Part shown: in pieces, positions 50,700 through 62,856 of the stretch
How the letters are laid out: each line of letters opens with the position of its first letter
How positions within the stretch are numbered: the stretch's first letter is position 1
NCBI GenBank assembly: GCA_013399305.1
Contig: VXAI01000191.1
Coordinates: forward strand, 641,191 to 705,190
DNA length: 64,000 nucleotides
From: Rostratula benghalensis
Lineage: Eukaryota > Chordata > Aves > Charadriiformes > Rostratulidae
Reading direction: 5' to 3'
Made by a program: the position numbers and the translations under genes
Notes under the pieces: generated by a model
Databases searched by the model: none
What the model saw: only the letters and a program-made list of their open reading frames with translations
What the model was told of the DNA's origin: nothing

Positions 50700-51370
50700 C
50701 AACTGATCACTCATCAAGCGCCCTGCATTCACTTGCGTTGCCCTCTGCAAGGCTTCCTAACGCCCCCACTCTCAGACCCTTTCTCGTCCTGGGAAATCTC
50801 CTGAGATGCAAAAATATTGATGGGACCTTTCCTCTAAGCTGAATCCCTGCCAGTGTTGGGGGTGGGGGCGACTCACGCCATTTGTACCACACACCACCTG
50901 GAGGGTGACAGGCAGTGACCTCCAGGCGGAGATGTACACAAGGGACCCCACCTCTGGATCCTCTCCCTGGGACCTCACGTGCCAGGAGAACCACTCATCA
51001 CCCCTCCTGGCCTGACAATCTTTTGCACAGCCCCTGTTCTGCAACAGCTGGTAAAGTTCGACTTGCTGTCAGATGAAAGGGAGCCAGTGGCCCAGAGCAA
51101 GGGCAGCAAAGTGAAATGTGGGGGTGTTCAGGAAAAAGGGGGGAAAAGAAAGAGGAAATTAATTAAAAGAAAATCTGGCTGCTGCAAAATCTTTTAGTGC
51201 ATTAACCCAGCATGGGGTCTGAATCTGTGGTGTAAGAGCCTGACTGTGTCCTCTCTTGCTTCATTACTATTTTATTGATTTCAGAGGGGAATATAAATCC
51301 AGAGCCGCCTGCCTGCCTTAGCAAAAGGCAGGAATGCCAAAGTTAATGTGCTAAAAGGAGGGAAATTTTG
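50700..51370. other. GC-richer patch, possible regulatory DNA
   Basis: The first 370 bp are clearly more GC- and CpG-rich than the surroundings (CACGTG E-box at 50976-50981, several GCG and CGCC words), and the overlapping 90-95-codon minus-strand frames there follow from the lack of stops. No translation resembles a known family. From 51140 on the sequence turns AT-rich again with AATTAATTAAAAG and TTATTGATTT words. It is too short and CpG-poor for a CpG-island promoter. I can only call it a candidate regulatory or conserved block. Confidence 0.25.
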
Positions 51371-54243
51371 GTATCAAAACTGAGAGAAAATGAGTCTATA
51401 ATGTGCTGTAGTTTGTCTAAAAGGCAAAAATGGCTCATCTCCATTTCAATTTTTGCTATGCTATCATTTTTACCTTTTCCAACAAACCTAAAGAAAGTGA
51501 GGAAAGCACAATATAAAACTTCCTTTTCACAGAGAAAGCAGCAGCTTGGAAATAAAGTGAATGCATAATTTCCCTAAGAACCGCAGTTTGTTACCTCTAA
51601 AATCACTTAGCACAAGGCGAGTGTATTCTCACTATTGAAATTAAATACCATGGAGGTTCAGCACAGAAGTCCCCCAGATAAGAGGGACTATAAATAGGTA
51701 TTATATTATAATTTGGTATAATATTATGAATTAGTATTATAAACTGGGTGATTTAGGAATGCTCCTTGCCCATTTTGGGGACTGCAGTTAAAGTTTCTGC
51801 CCAGTTTATCATCCTTACACCCCTGGGACTGCTAAACTCCCACATTAAACTGAGAAGCAAATTCCTCTGCCACTCGCTAAGCAGTGCATCACCCTTGTAG
51901 CTACTTAGCCTGGTCCTAGATACCCCCAAAAAAACCTTAACAACCAGGTTGCTACAAGAAAGTGAAGGAGATTTGGCATTTTGACACCAAACGCTGACAG
52001 TTTTGTGGACACTTGTGTGAGTTTTTCTGTGGAAAGGAATGCAGAATTAGAGGAATTGTGGCTACTGAACTGGAGGTAAGTACTGTATTTTCCATCAGTC
52101 ATTAACCTCTTCACCCTCTGCCTTTGCTCCAGATGTTTCCTTTCCTTCCTCAAACGTCTAAATGAAGTAGCAGCATGTGAGAAATCCTGCAACAGGAGAA
52201 ACTGGAGGGATCCAACATGCAAACAGAATTGTGTGATGTCAGGGCCAACGCTCACATCTCAGCAAATACAAGTACATGAAATTTAATGTATTTATTTAGA
52301 AATGGAGCACAGGCACAGTGCCAGCCCCAGATGGTCACAGTAGTTCACCTTTTCCCACCAGGACTAAAACTTTTGCTTCCTAAGACCTAGCAAATCCCTG
52401 TAGCAAGCATATATGGAATAAAATAGCTCCAGCAACGTCTTGTTTTGTCTTCTAACAGGTTTAAGATCTGAACATTTAAAAACCTTTCAGAAGTATTTAT
52501 TTTTCTTAATTGAGGTCCTGGCAGTCTTATAAAAAGCACATCCAGTTTTTAACCTGGCCAAGAGCTCTCTCTCATCTACTTCCTAAGTTCCACTGTTTAA
52601 TCACCAAACTTCATGGAAAAATTTTTTGCTGTTTCTCTTTTGAATTTCCTATCTCTTATACCTCCTTGTTCTTATTCCAGGAAACAGAAGAGAAGATTTT
52701 ATTAATCTTCCTTGTACTTTTCTTTTTTTTTAAGACTATTTTGTTTATCAGATCACATTGTTTCATCATATTGCCCTCTGATTTTTGTGTTTATTTAAAA
52801 TACCTGCCCTTTCTGTTACTTTTTGTAAGAATTGTTATATTTTTTAGCTTCTTGAGCATTATTATTGATTTTCCTTAGACTACCTTGATTTTGCAGTAAC
52901 TTTTTGGAGACAGAAGAGAAGGAAAGGAAGAGAAGAGAAGAGAGCCTAGCTTTTGAATTGCTCCCTGGAGGACCCTGTCTGTCTCCATCAACTATATAGG
53001 AAACCATACAGACACCTTATGAGATGTCTCCCCTATGGCTGTATGTGAGCAGAAGTTTATATTGATCTGTGTAAAATGATGCCCAAAAAAACTTAATGGC
53101 AGAAGATAAAAACCAGAAAAGCCTTCCTAAAACGCCAGGCTGAATTAACCAGGCCCTGACAAGCGCTGTGCATCAATAAACTAAAACAAAAGTAATGAAA
53201 AGTATGTATGTAAATTCCTTACTACACACTTTAACATTTCGTTTTAAGAGCATTTAAAAGAAACTTATATGCACTGTATGCATTAATGAAAAATAATTTG
53301 ATTTTAAAAGTCTGTAAAAATGAAACAAGCTTAAGTAGCCTGTATTAAAATAAATGAAAATTACATAACAAGTAGAAAAATAATTTTGTTTCCACAGAAA
53401 TCCCACCTGAAAATGAAAATAGAAAGGAACATAGCTCTGTAATTGTTGTTCTTGTCCTCATTAATTCAATGTATAACAAAAGACAGAAAAAGTCCATTGG
53501 TTTTTATCCACAAAATGTACCTAGTAGTTCATTTAACTCAAGTATTGCCTTCATATCTAGAGTATATAAAAATGCATCTAGTGATGGCTGTAAAAATGTA
53601 AAAAATACATAAACATTTTAAAAGTATAGAGGCTAAAAAAGTCTGCAGAAGGATGTCCTCTGAATATGTCTTCCTGTTCTTTATTTAAATCTTGCTCATC
53701 TTCTTACCGATCTTTTTTTTTTCTTACTCCTAAATTTTGGGCACACAAATTGTTTAGCTTGAAATTTTGTTACTCTCAGTAAATTCATTATTTGTTGATT
53801 TTTGCAAGGATGTTCACTGAAGAGCCCAACTCTGCTTTAATGAAATAACTGTTTTTGAAAATGCCAGTCTAAAAATTAGATTGCAAACCTTAGGTTCATT
53901 AATACTAACACACATCTGAGTAAGGAAAAAGTCACTGGAAGCACAAAGGAATCTGGACATTGAATTTTATTCATGAGAAACTGAATTGCCAGTTTAACTG
54001 AAAGGGGAAGTGGAAGCATGCTTGGAATTTTATTTTTTTTTTAATTTCCTAAATGTGCATTTTACTTGTTTAAAACATATGGAGTTGTGCTCATTAAGTT
54101 CTGATCTTTTTCCTATGCATAAGCATTTATTATTACTGTTGATAATTCAACTTTGATGAGACCTCTGGAAAGGGTCAGCTGCAAGTATAAAAAGTCTCTT
54201 TTCAAAGGCTCTGTGTGCCAAACAAGGTCTATTTTGTGGCTAA
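51371..54243. other. Non-coding unique DNA
   Basis: The longest ATG-initiated frames are 122 codons (plus, 52510-52878, Phe/Leu-rich because the DNA is T-rich) and 116 codons (minus, 51905-52255), neither with a recognisable domain. A pure purine tract of 33 bases lies at 52912-52944. Otherwise it is AT-rich unique sequence. Confidence 0.65.
52912..52944. repeat. Polypurine (GAAGA)n tract
   Basis: Thirty-three consecutive purines ending in repeated AGAGAAG units. Polypurine mirror-like tracts can adopt triplex (H-DNA) structure. It has no coding meaning. Confidence 0.85.
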
Positions 54244-54492
54244 TTACATGAAAAACCGCACACAATGGCGCTCTCCTGTGTAACTCACACAACATTGCAA
54301 TTCATCATCACGGACACTGGCCCTGCATTTGACACTTTCCAGTACGAACTGTGATACCCGAGACCTAGAAGAGGCAGAGACTGAATGTGGAATTAAAACA
54401 AACAAAACTGAGCCTCCACAAATTTGCACCAAACTGTGAATGCAGAGTAGGCTACAATCAAATACTAAAAGCCAGTGCAATGAAATACATAC

Positions 54493-54700
54493 AATCCCAA
54501 TAAGGAGGAGGGCAATCCTTATTTTTTCATAAGCTTCCTCTTTCTTTTCCACCGGGAATCGTCTCAGCAACTCAAGCCCTAGAGTGAAGCCTATAAACCG
54601 CTGGTGTTTAGTGACCATCTGCACCAATAGTTCCATTATCTGAGGCTGGAGATTGATTTTCCTTTTTCTTGCATGTTCATTTACGCTAATGCCCCAGAGC
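54493..54700 (-). CDS. Possible orphan exon within a 167-codon open frame (unrecognised)
   Basis: On the minus strand an open frame runs without a stop from 54747 to 54244 (167 codons). Within it, an acceptor-like CCATTGCAG|G (exon from 54700) and a good donor GGGATT|GTATGT (exon ends 54493) bound a 208-nt segment. After one leading base it holds exactly 69 codons. The translation is charged and helical-looking, with words such as NEHARKRKINLQPQIMELL and LELLRRFPVEKKEEAYEKI followed by a hydrophobic IALLLIGI. I do not recognise the family. Against it: the polypyrimidine tract before the acceptor is poor, no partner exon is seen, and a frame of this length is only mildly improbable by chance in 64 kb. 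It may instead be a conserved non-coding element. Confidence 0.2.
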
Positions 54701-54747
54701 CTGCAATGGAGCCAGCAGCATATTATGCGGAGACTGCTTTTAAGACA

Positions 54748-57029
54748 TCAAAAGTGAAAGCATCAGGAGTATCATTATATTCTGAATCTTTCGTCTAATC
54801 CTGTTGTAACAGGAATCCACTGGTGGTGGCTATGCCCCTCCTCTACAAAGCTTAAGAGCAGAGCTCAGAGGAGCTTTGCTTTTCTCAGCAGAAGGTGTGT
54901 AGGTCCGCCCCATAGAAGCAATGGCTTCATTACAAACAGGGACCAGTGTCATGTGCATTGGTTTCACACAAGGCCAGTAACTCAACAGGTGACAGGGGAT
55001 GCTCATTCAGGTTTGGAGGCTGGAAACCAGCAGAAGGTTATCTGAAAGAGTCCCAGACCTCAACAAATATTTTTAGTGGCATTGAATAACAATGTTCAAA
55101 GTTGAGTCAAGTAGTATTGCTGTTCCTAAGCCTTTGCCAGTGATCACTGTAATTCTTCTTAGGAAATGTTTCTTTTCTCCCTCATTGATGCGTCAAAGGC
55201 CCACACAAATACCAGGGGAAATGAACTCATTAATTGACCATATAGGAGGAGAACTGAAACTGGTTGAGCACAAAGGCCAGGTTCTTAAAAGGGCTCGGCA
55301 TGCAGCCGTTGCCATTGTTCCCAGCAAACTGGTCTTAGAGAGACCTGCCAGGTGCCAAGATATTTAAGAATCTGGCCATTTATATAGGTGCCTAAATGGA
55401 TTCTGAATCTGCAAATCTGGCTCTTTGTATCTAGTCAGTTCAACTATTTAGGCATTTCCTCTTCCTCTCCGCCCCAAGAAAACCCCACAAAACAAACCCA
55501 TGTGAATAGAGGAGAAGTGCTTGGCCTCTCAAAACCTTAGACAATGCTCCCCTTAAGAGCCTAGCAAGAAAGTAAATATCCCTCCTGTCAATGCCAGAGC
55601 AGAACTAGAGATTACCTTTTACAAACCCCAAACTCTCAAACTGATTTTGTTCACACCGCTTCTGAGACTATAGAGACAACTGTGTGCTATAAAGGCTATA
55701 TATGTAAAGATACACAATAAAAGAGATACCATTATTATGCCATTGATCATACTGTGCATTCAAAATGCGCTCTTCACCCATGGTCTACTGCTCTATAAGA
55801 GAGTCATCCATTGGAAATATACATTACAGTACCTCCATACTCCCCCTATAAGATAGATGTATGATAATATTTCTATTTAATGATGGAAATTATGAACACT
55901 CTGGGATAAACAACAACAAATTTGGCTTTACCTTTGTTCAGCATTTAAAGTCTAAATAAGAGTTATGAATGTGAATGCATTCTGGAGTCTGGGCCTTCAT
56001 CCACAAAATTATGTAGGAACCCAACTCATATTTAAATGTTATTTTCTGCATTTGCATACTAAATATAGGCTCTCATAACACACTCGCTGAGGCTGCCCAG
56101 GCAGTGCAGTAGAGTACTGATGGACTGAAGGAACATCTCTTTATTGAAGTTCCCAGGTGCCTACAAATCTATTCTCATATTTATTCCTATATTCCTATAT
56201 TCCTATTATTCCTATAAACATATCTATATTAGCACTGAGTGATTAATACCCTGATTCTTAAAGACTTTTGGGTTCCACATTCTCTTTGAAATCATGGCTA
56301 TTGCTCTACTAATAATTGTTTAAGATGTTACAAAGTAACTCATGCTTATAAATGAGGTTCATTATTAGGTTTTTTTCCAGTTGTTTCCTCACAATGTAAC
56401 CTAGTGATGTTCTCAGAGAACAGGGAACCTAAGCTCAATTCATTCCCCTAGCTCTGAGGCTAGAAAGTGCTTTTCCCATCACCTTCTTGCTTTAGTCATG
56501 GGTACCAAAGGACACTGTTGCCTGCATCTGAAGTTCATATAATTGGGCCAAAACTTCTGTCTTCCTGAAATGTAGAATACATGAGAACAAGTGGCATAGA
56601 AAGAATTATTCTTTTTCCTGTGAAACAGTTCTTTACACTAAAGAATTATTAATGAATTTATAGCTGGAGAATGGATCCCGTGGTTAATGAGATCTCAGCA
56701 ATGCTACTGACACAGCCTGACACATACACGTCCATTGTCCACATTTGCAGCACTGTAGACACTGATGAACAGCAGGTATTAGCTTACCTTATGGAGACCT
56801 GCACTCATATGTAGGCTTTGTAGACAGTTATTAGCACGGGGAAAGCTTCATTACCTCAAACACAAGGCCCTGAGAAACAGAAGGTCCTTACACTACTCAG
56901 CCTGCTGGAATGATTTATCCTTTTGTCATTGCAAAAAAGGGAGTGGACAGGAAAACAATCTGTTCTCTGAGTTACAGCAAGGGTCTTAATACAATTGCTT
57001 GGCTCTTGTTCTCATTTACACCTAGTAAT
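54748..57029. other. Non-coding unique DNA
   Basis: No supportable coding region; the 91-codon plus-strand frame at 55092-55367 encodes nothing recognisable. A short tandem array of TATTCCTA octamers lies at 56181-56215. The rest is unremarkable. Confidence 0.65.
56181..56215. repeat. TATTCCTA octamer tandem repeat
   Basis: Four near-identical 8-9-bp units (TTATTCCTA, TATTCCTA, TATTCCTA, TTATTCCTA) in direct tandem. It differs from the CR1 terminal octamer (ATTCTATG), and no CR1 body precedes it. Confidence 0.85.
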
Positions 57030-57260
57030 AAGAAGGAACATTGAGGAGAGCAAAGTTAGTTCTATTCGCACTCGGGTCTCTCCTCCTTGCCAGACCGCAG
57101 TGAAGTTCCATAGTGTAAATGTCAGTTGTGTGGTTTGATTTCATACTCTGCTGCCCACAGCCAACCACATCAAAATAAATATGCATGCTATGGAGAATAG
57201 CACTTTGCCCTTTGTGAATTCCACAAATGCTGCTTGGCTGGTTTTCTAACCCCCTGGCTG
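57030..57260. promoter_or_regulatory. Candidate regulatory block with facing RUNX motifs
   Basis: TGTGGTTT (57129-57136) and AACCACA (57163-57169) are RUNX consensus sites on opposite strands, 26 bp apart. They are followed within about 15 bp by an AT-rich word containing ATGCAT (POU-like). The stretch has several CpGs and no simple repeats. Regulatory function is inferred from motifs only; six- to eight-base motifs recur by chance. Confidence 0.25.
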
Positions 57261-58211
57261 TATATTTTTGGCAGATTGGGAGGGGAGTGTTTCACTCATG
57301 GCTTCACCTTACATCTAACGGACTGGGGACACCTTGGCTCAATCATCCACTTACATCCTGAGATCTTACATTAAATTGGCAAGCTGTCCTTCATCCCAGC
57401 AGGTGATAGCACATAGTGCTCTTGTATTTCACAGCAGCCACGATTCTGTGTTGTGAATGTCTTTGCTATGCCAGCTCTGATTTATAAAAAGTGGTACACA
57501 AGCAGCTGTCTGTTTATATACACATGAGCTATAATTGATCCAGAACAACTTTCTATGTGCCTTGTGACTTTGTCCTCTGAACTGGAAGCAAATGTGGACA
57601 AGATACAGTGACTACTCCTGTTGGCCAGGGAAGGGTCATTCTGCATTGGCGGCCGTAGCCAGGACAGTTAGAGAACGGGACGTGTCTGGGGTGACAAAAT
57701 GTCCCTCACTACAATGTAGCAAGTAATTGCAGGTTCAACATTACATGTGGATCATAACTATCTAAAACCAAGTCTCCATGCACCAAGTACCCACACAGTT
57801 CTCCAGGTGCAAAACAGAGACCTGGTTAAGGCAAGACAAAAAAATTAACTCATACAAAATATCTGTGAACCTAAATAAGAGAAAGATCCCTTTTTCTTTT
57901 AAGACCATGTGTTTCTACAGCTTCTCTGAGGAACACACAGCTGTTTGGCTATGTTGCCAGTTTGACTGATGAGCATTCAATTGCCTTGCAGAGCCTGTGA
58001 GCTGAGGCCAAACTCTGCTTTTTGTGCTGGTGTTTACTGTATCCTTTCTAAACTCCTTTTATGAACATTTTTACTGTGTATGCAATAATACGTTGTTCCA
58101 CTTGAAAGATTCCAGGATCTTTGTTTTGCTTTCTCATCCTCCTAATGTGAGGAATGCCCGTAGCAAAGGGCACACAGCCTTTCCCCTTTAATCTCCACTT
58201 AAATAAAATGT

Positions 58212-58310
58212 AGGAAGAAACAGGAGGGGTAAGGAAATAAGAAGATAGAAAGGGAAAGATGAAAAGGTGAAAAAAAATAAAAAAGGCAAACTGGAAAGAA
58301 AGAAATAAGG
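58212..58310. repeat. Purine-rich low-complexity tract
   Basis: About 100 bases that are nearly all A and G on the plus strand (GGAAGAAA, AGAAGATAGAAAGGG, GGAAAGAAAGAAA), with rare pyrimidine interruptions. It is low-complexity sequence of potential H-DNA type. Confidence 0.75.
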
Positions 58311-60453
58311 CAAAATAAAATATACGGCCAAAAAAAAAATGTAAATAGAGTTACTTGCCTGTTTAAATTCTAAAATTGCTCCACAGACTCATAATGGGAT
58401 TAATAGGTTTCAAAGGACTCATAATCACTAGTATGACTGAATGCTTTTTAACTGGCTCTGCTTAGTCAACCTAGGAGGACTTTCTGCTCCCCTGATTGCC
58501 ATACACACGATCCCTTTCTTTGTGAGCACTAACCTTTCATGGGTCATTTTTCTTCATGGCTTTCTCTTTGCTCTTCCTTCTCTGTATACTAAGGCTCCTC
58601 TTTTCTTTCTCTCCATGCTCTGAAGTCTTTTTCCCTCACTTTCTGCTCCAATTCCCCCTTCTCTCTGATACAGAGACATAAATGTGTGGCCTGGGCAGTA
58701 CCAAGCCACATCTGAGAACTTCCTTAAGGAGATGGCAGTATGCTCCATCACAAAGAATAAACTATGCTAGTGCCAAAGCTAAATATTGCAATTTTCTCCA
58801 CTGTTGCCCAGCTTCCTTCACTGAGATGCTGGACTTTCATGCCACTGTTAGTCATTTGCCTTTGGCACAAATTTTAATTAGCTGGATAAGGCAGAGAAAT
58901 TCCACTACTACTGAAATCCTGCCTCACAATCAAATATGAGGTCTCATTAAATTCCTCTTACAACACTGGGTTTGGTAGCTTCCTTATCTCTAGTAACCAG
59001 GCATTTCTCGTAGTTGTTATTAAATTCACTTACAACTGTTGGTAAGAAATCCTGAAGTCAAATTGCATACTTTATATGCTAGAAATCACATACTGAGTTA
59101 GGTTCTGCCTGTGAGGAAATGTTGTATTCATCAGCAAGCTTTGTTGACTGCACATAACTCTTCTGAGCAGCCATGGCTGAAGACCAACCTGGACCGGCAT
59201 AAAAATAATGGGAGCATGGGACAACCACTTCAGAACCAGAACTCAGAAGTACATATCTTAACAGGAGAAAAAACAGATGTATCAGAACCTTTTTGTACTT
59301 CTTTCCCAACTCATCAAACTTTCAAAAATATTTTAATCTTGTATGTGTGCCGCTTGCTTTTCCTAACAACAAGCATTCAGATTCAGCTAAAATGTCAAGT
59401 GTTCAAGTCCTTGTACTATTTAATTTGTTTGTTTATTTCTTCATGATCTTGTCAGTCTATAAACTGATGCACCATTCTCCTTTTGCCAGTCTTAAGACTC
59501 GTTGAAAGCAAATGTGTCAGGTTCATTGAGACTCCTCAGAAAGTGGGTAGCAAGTAGGTGGTAGGTTCACACAGTGATGATTCACACAATTTTACTCCAC
59601 ATGCCATGAAACTGAATATAGAACACCAAAGTTAACAATTCACAGGGCCTCAAAACTGGGCTGGACAGTTCTTCATGTGAAAAGTGAGGCACTACACCCA
59701 GACACCCAGCTCAGAAAGCCAGTGAACCTCAGGGTATGGAGGCCAAGACAAGTGACACATTGTGCTGCCCGGTCCTTATATTCTTCCTGCTGTAGCAGAC
59801 AGAGTACTGAGCTAAATGAACTTTTGACCTGAACCATTACAAACTCATTTGTATCCTGAAGCTTTGTGCTACTCAGGAGTCCTCTACACACCGGAAACCT
59901 TCACCTGTCTTTCAACCAGGTTCCAGTTACTTTGCATTGACAAGGATGTTCAGTGAGGCTGGAAAGCATCTGGATTAGCTTCCCAGTGTTGATTCTACCT
60001 ATAGATCTGTGTATAGGTCATAAATGCACTTTCTAAGAATATTTGTTAATAAGCACGTTTGTTTGTTGACTGAGATGCTGTGAGACTCTCCTAGTAAACT
60101 GAGTAAATTGATAGATGTTTGAGCAATTAAAAAAGTGGAAATAGATGTCTCTGAAAATAATTCCGATGTATATTAGGGATCCTTTACACCAAACTGATTT
60201 CTTGATACTAGATATAAGATATGAATATAGCCTACCATGACCCATCAGTAACTGATCATAACTGCATCAATTCCTCAGTGTGTATCTGCTTTCCTTACTA
60301 GGAAGGAAGTAAGTAAGAGGGTAGTACTTTCCCTTTTTTAAAGAAGTGACAAATTTCTGAGTGGGCTTGAAGTAGAAAAGTAGAACAATTTCCTAGCTAC
60401 TCAATATTTCCTTTCTGTCTGAGCAAACTTAGAATTTCTGTAGGAGCCTTAGC

Positions 60454-60480
60454 AAAAAAAAAAAAAAAAAAAAAAAAAAA
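60454..60480. repeat. 27-bp poly-A tract
   Basis: Twenty-seven uninterrupted A. I checked upstream for a retrocopy body, an AATAAA signal or a tRNA-derived SINE head and saw none, so it is annotated only as a homopolymer. Confidence 0.9.
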
Positions 60481-62833
60481 TCCTTTATGTTATTCTTAAG
60501 GACAAAGGTACTTCTATGCCTTTCTGCACTTCATTCTCATCCCAACTCCAAACCCAAAAGGGCACTTCTATATAAATGCACAGGCACCATTACAAAATCA
60601 AGGTTTTTGACACATATAGATAAATTCTATCCTAGAAGCAGTCAAAAGACTCAGAGATCACTGATAAAATGAAGGCATTAAAGGCAGCACATCCTCGCTA
60701 TACACCAACAACATTTTCCCTGCTGGGTGACCTACCTCCACTAACCGTCAAAAAGAATTAGTCTCAAGGGAATGTTTTGCTTATAGATTTATAAATGTTG
60801 ACAATAATCCTAAATGGATGTTAGGGGAATTGACAAATCTCAGCATTTTTCTTGATGTATGTGTGCCTGGGGGAACTTTGGAGGCCCCAGCATTCATTAA
60901 AAAGAAGCAAGCCATTGACAGCTGACAGAGAAAGACAGGTAGCATAGCTAGAAAAGTAGAAGCTATTTGTTGACACAAATTGTGGAGTATAACCTAATAA
61001 TCTAGTATTTTCTTCCACTGCTGTTTCTAGGCTCACTCGAAGCGTACAGACCATACAGCATAGTGCAACAGTGATTCTGCTTACTCTATAAATGGCCTTA
61101 TTGTAGAAGTTTGAATGCTCAGGAAAATAATGTGGGCCAGATTAAAGTTGTAATTAGTGCTTTAGTAAGGATCTGGGGGGAAGCTAGGGGTTGTATTTTT
61201 TCCTTTTTCTTTGTGTGCATGTGTCAGTTTGTTTTTTTCCCCTGGAGGTCAATGCACATGTTAAAACAGTGTCCTCTGGAAGAAGAGTATTCTGAGTTCA
61301 GCTCTGTCTTCTTATCTTGACAGAAGTGAAAGAAGGGGAAAGACAACAAACAAGGAGGTTCAGAAATTGGATTCTGACTCTTTGTTTGATTGTGGGCTAA
61401 TACCTTACCAGGCATTTCCACCTAGAAATCTTTAACAGGACTACCGACGGGAAGCAGTATTTATCCAGGAGTCAGAAAAGGAGCTTTGATGAATTTTCCT
61501 TGATAGTGTATTAATTACATCTAGCTTTTCTACCTACCTTCATGTCAAATACTATTTGATAGTAAGTGAAAACCAGAAAACAATGACAATCTGAGTTGTC
61601 AATTCTGGATTTCTTTTCATAGTGAAATTAAAAAAAATAATTTAAAAAACTAGAATAGCAGCTATTTTTCTCCTATTGATAAATAATACTTCCAAATTGC
61701 TTTAAGAAACACCTGAATAGATTGATTGATAGCAATCTATCACCCCGATTGCTGATTACCTCAAGTGTAATTGTAAGTGCATGTTTAATGAGAGTGAAAA
61801 ATTCACATGGTTATGCATAACATCCCTAGGATGGAAGTGTCATCATATGACTTGTCTCCTATTTCCTACTGCCAGAGGGCCCTTAACAGCAAATTTCACA
61901 GTATTTCACTGAGTCCAGCTTTAAATGAAGCTGCAATAAGTCCTCCAGCTTCCCTAGGGACCACAAGAACACATTCACTTCCTCTCTTCCACATTGCCCT
62001 ATGTCTTAGGGAAAGTGATTAAGGAGTAGTAGAAGTTATAGCAGCAGTACAGACTAGGTCCCATTATAAGAAGCAATGAGCATAGAGACTGATCATATTT
62101 GTGATTTTAACAGGCAAAATAGAAGACAGTAACATAGGTATTTAGAGGAAGTAAGTTAAGAATAAGCAAATGTAGTGATTGTGACCAATATCACAGAGAA
62201 AAATCTATGCAAATCTTGTTCTTTTACTCCACCCTACATTGTATTTCTGGCAAATATTAATAGGGTTTTTGCATTTGCTCCCCTACACCAGGATTGACAC
62301 TCTAACCAGGCTGACCAGGGATCTTGCAGCTGCTATTCAGTTAATCGTTTAACAATTAGTGTGCAGCTCAAGGAAACTATATTATTGTGGTTGTTTTGTT
62401 TTCTTTTGTTTGTTTTGGTTTTCTGATAGGTTCTCCTCTATCACAATAATTTCTATGTTGTTTTCTTGCTTTTATCTGTTAACTGTGTGTCAATAACTAA
62501 AACCAGAATTTCGGGCAAAGTCTTACCAATTCTTGACCTTTTTTTTTGTGAGGCAAGAATGTGTTCCTGAGTGGAGTTTAATGGAGCCCCAGACGGTTGT
62601 CATTTTAGGATGCACTGTAAACTTATGTTTAATTTCCTGTCTACTGCCAGCCTTAGTCCATCAGTATTGCCCTTGCTTTCACAGAATTCTATGTTCCATG
62701 GAATATCTTTATTTTGGATTGTTTTCCCCAAGAAGCTACTGCTTCTGTTTCACAAGCTGACACTCTACATACTGCAACACATATTTGTAACATTTTACTT
62801 CTTTCTAAATTATTTTTCTGATTTCAGAAATGC

Positions 62834-62856
62834 TTTTTTTTTTTTTTTTTTTTTTT
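62834..62856. repeat. 23-bp poly-T tract
   Basis: Twenty-three uninterrupted T followed by CTTTG. On the minus strand this would be a poly-A run preceded by ACAAAG; no retroposon body is evident. Confidence 0.9.

Noticed and set aside
50707..51044. Two overlapping 90-95-codon minus-strand frames
   Set aside because: They overlap in different frames within a GC-rich patch, and neither shows a domain or splice sites that I could defend.
52510..52878. 122-codon Phe/Leu-rich plus-strand frame resembling a membrane protein
   Set aside because: The hydrophobicity follows from T-rich DNA (TTT, CTT codons). No signal peptide with a sensible continuation and no related family is apparent.
60454..60480. 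Poly-A run as the tail of a processed pseudogene
   Set aside because: No AATAAA, no intronless coding remnant and no flanking direct repeat were seen upstream.
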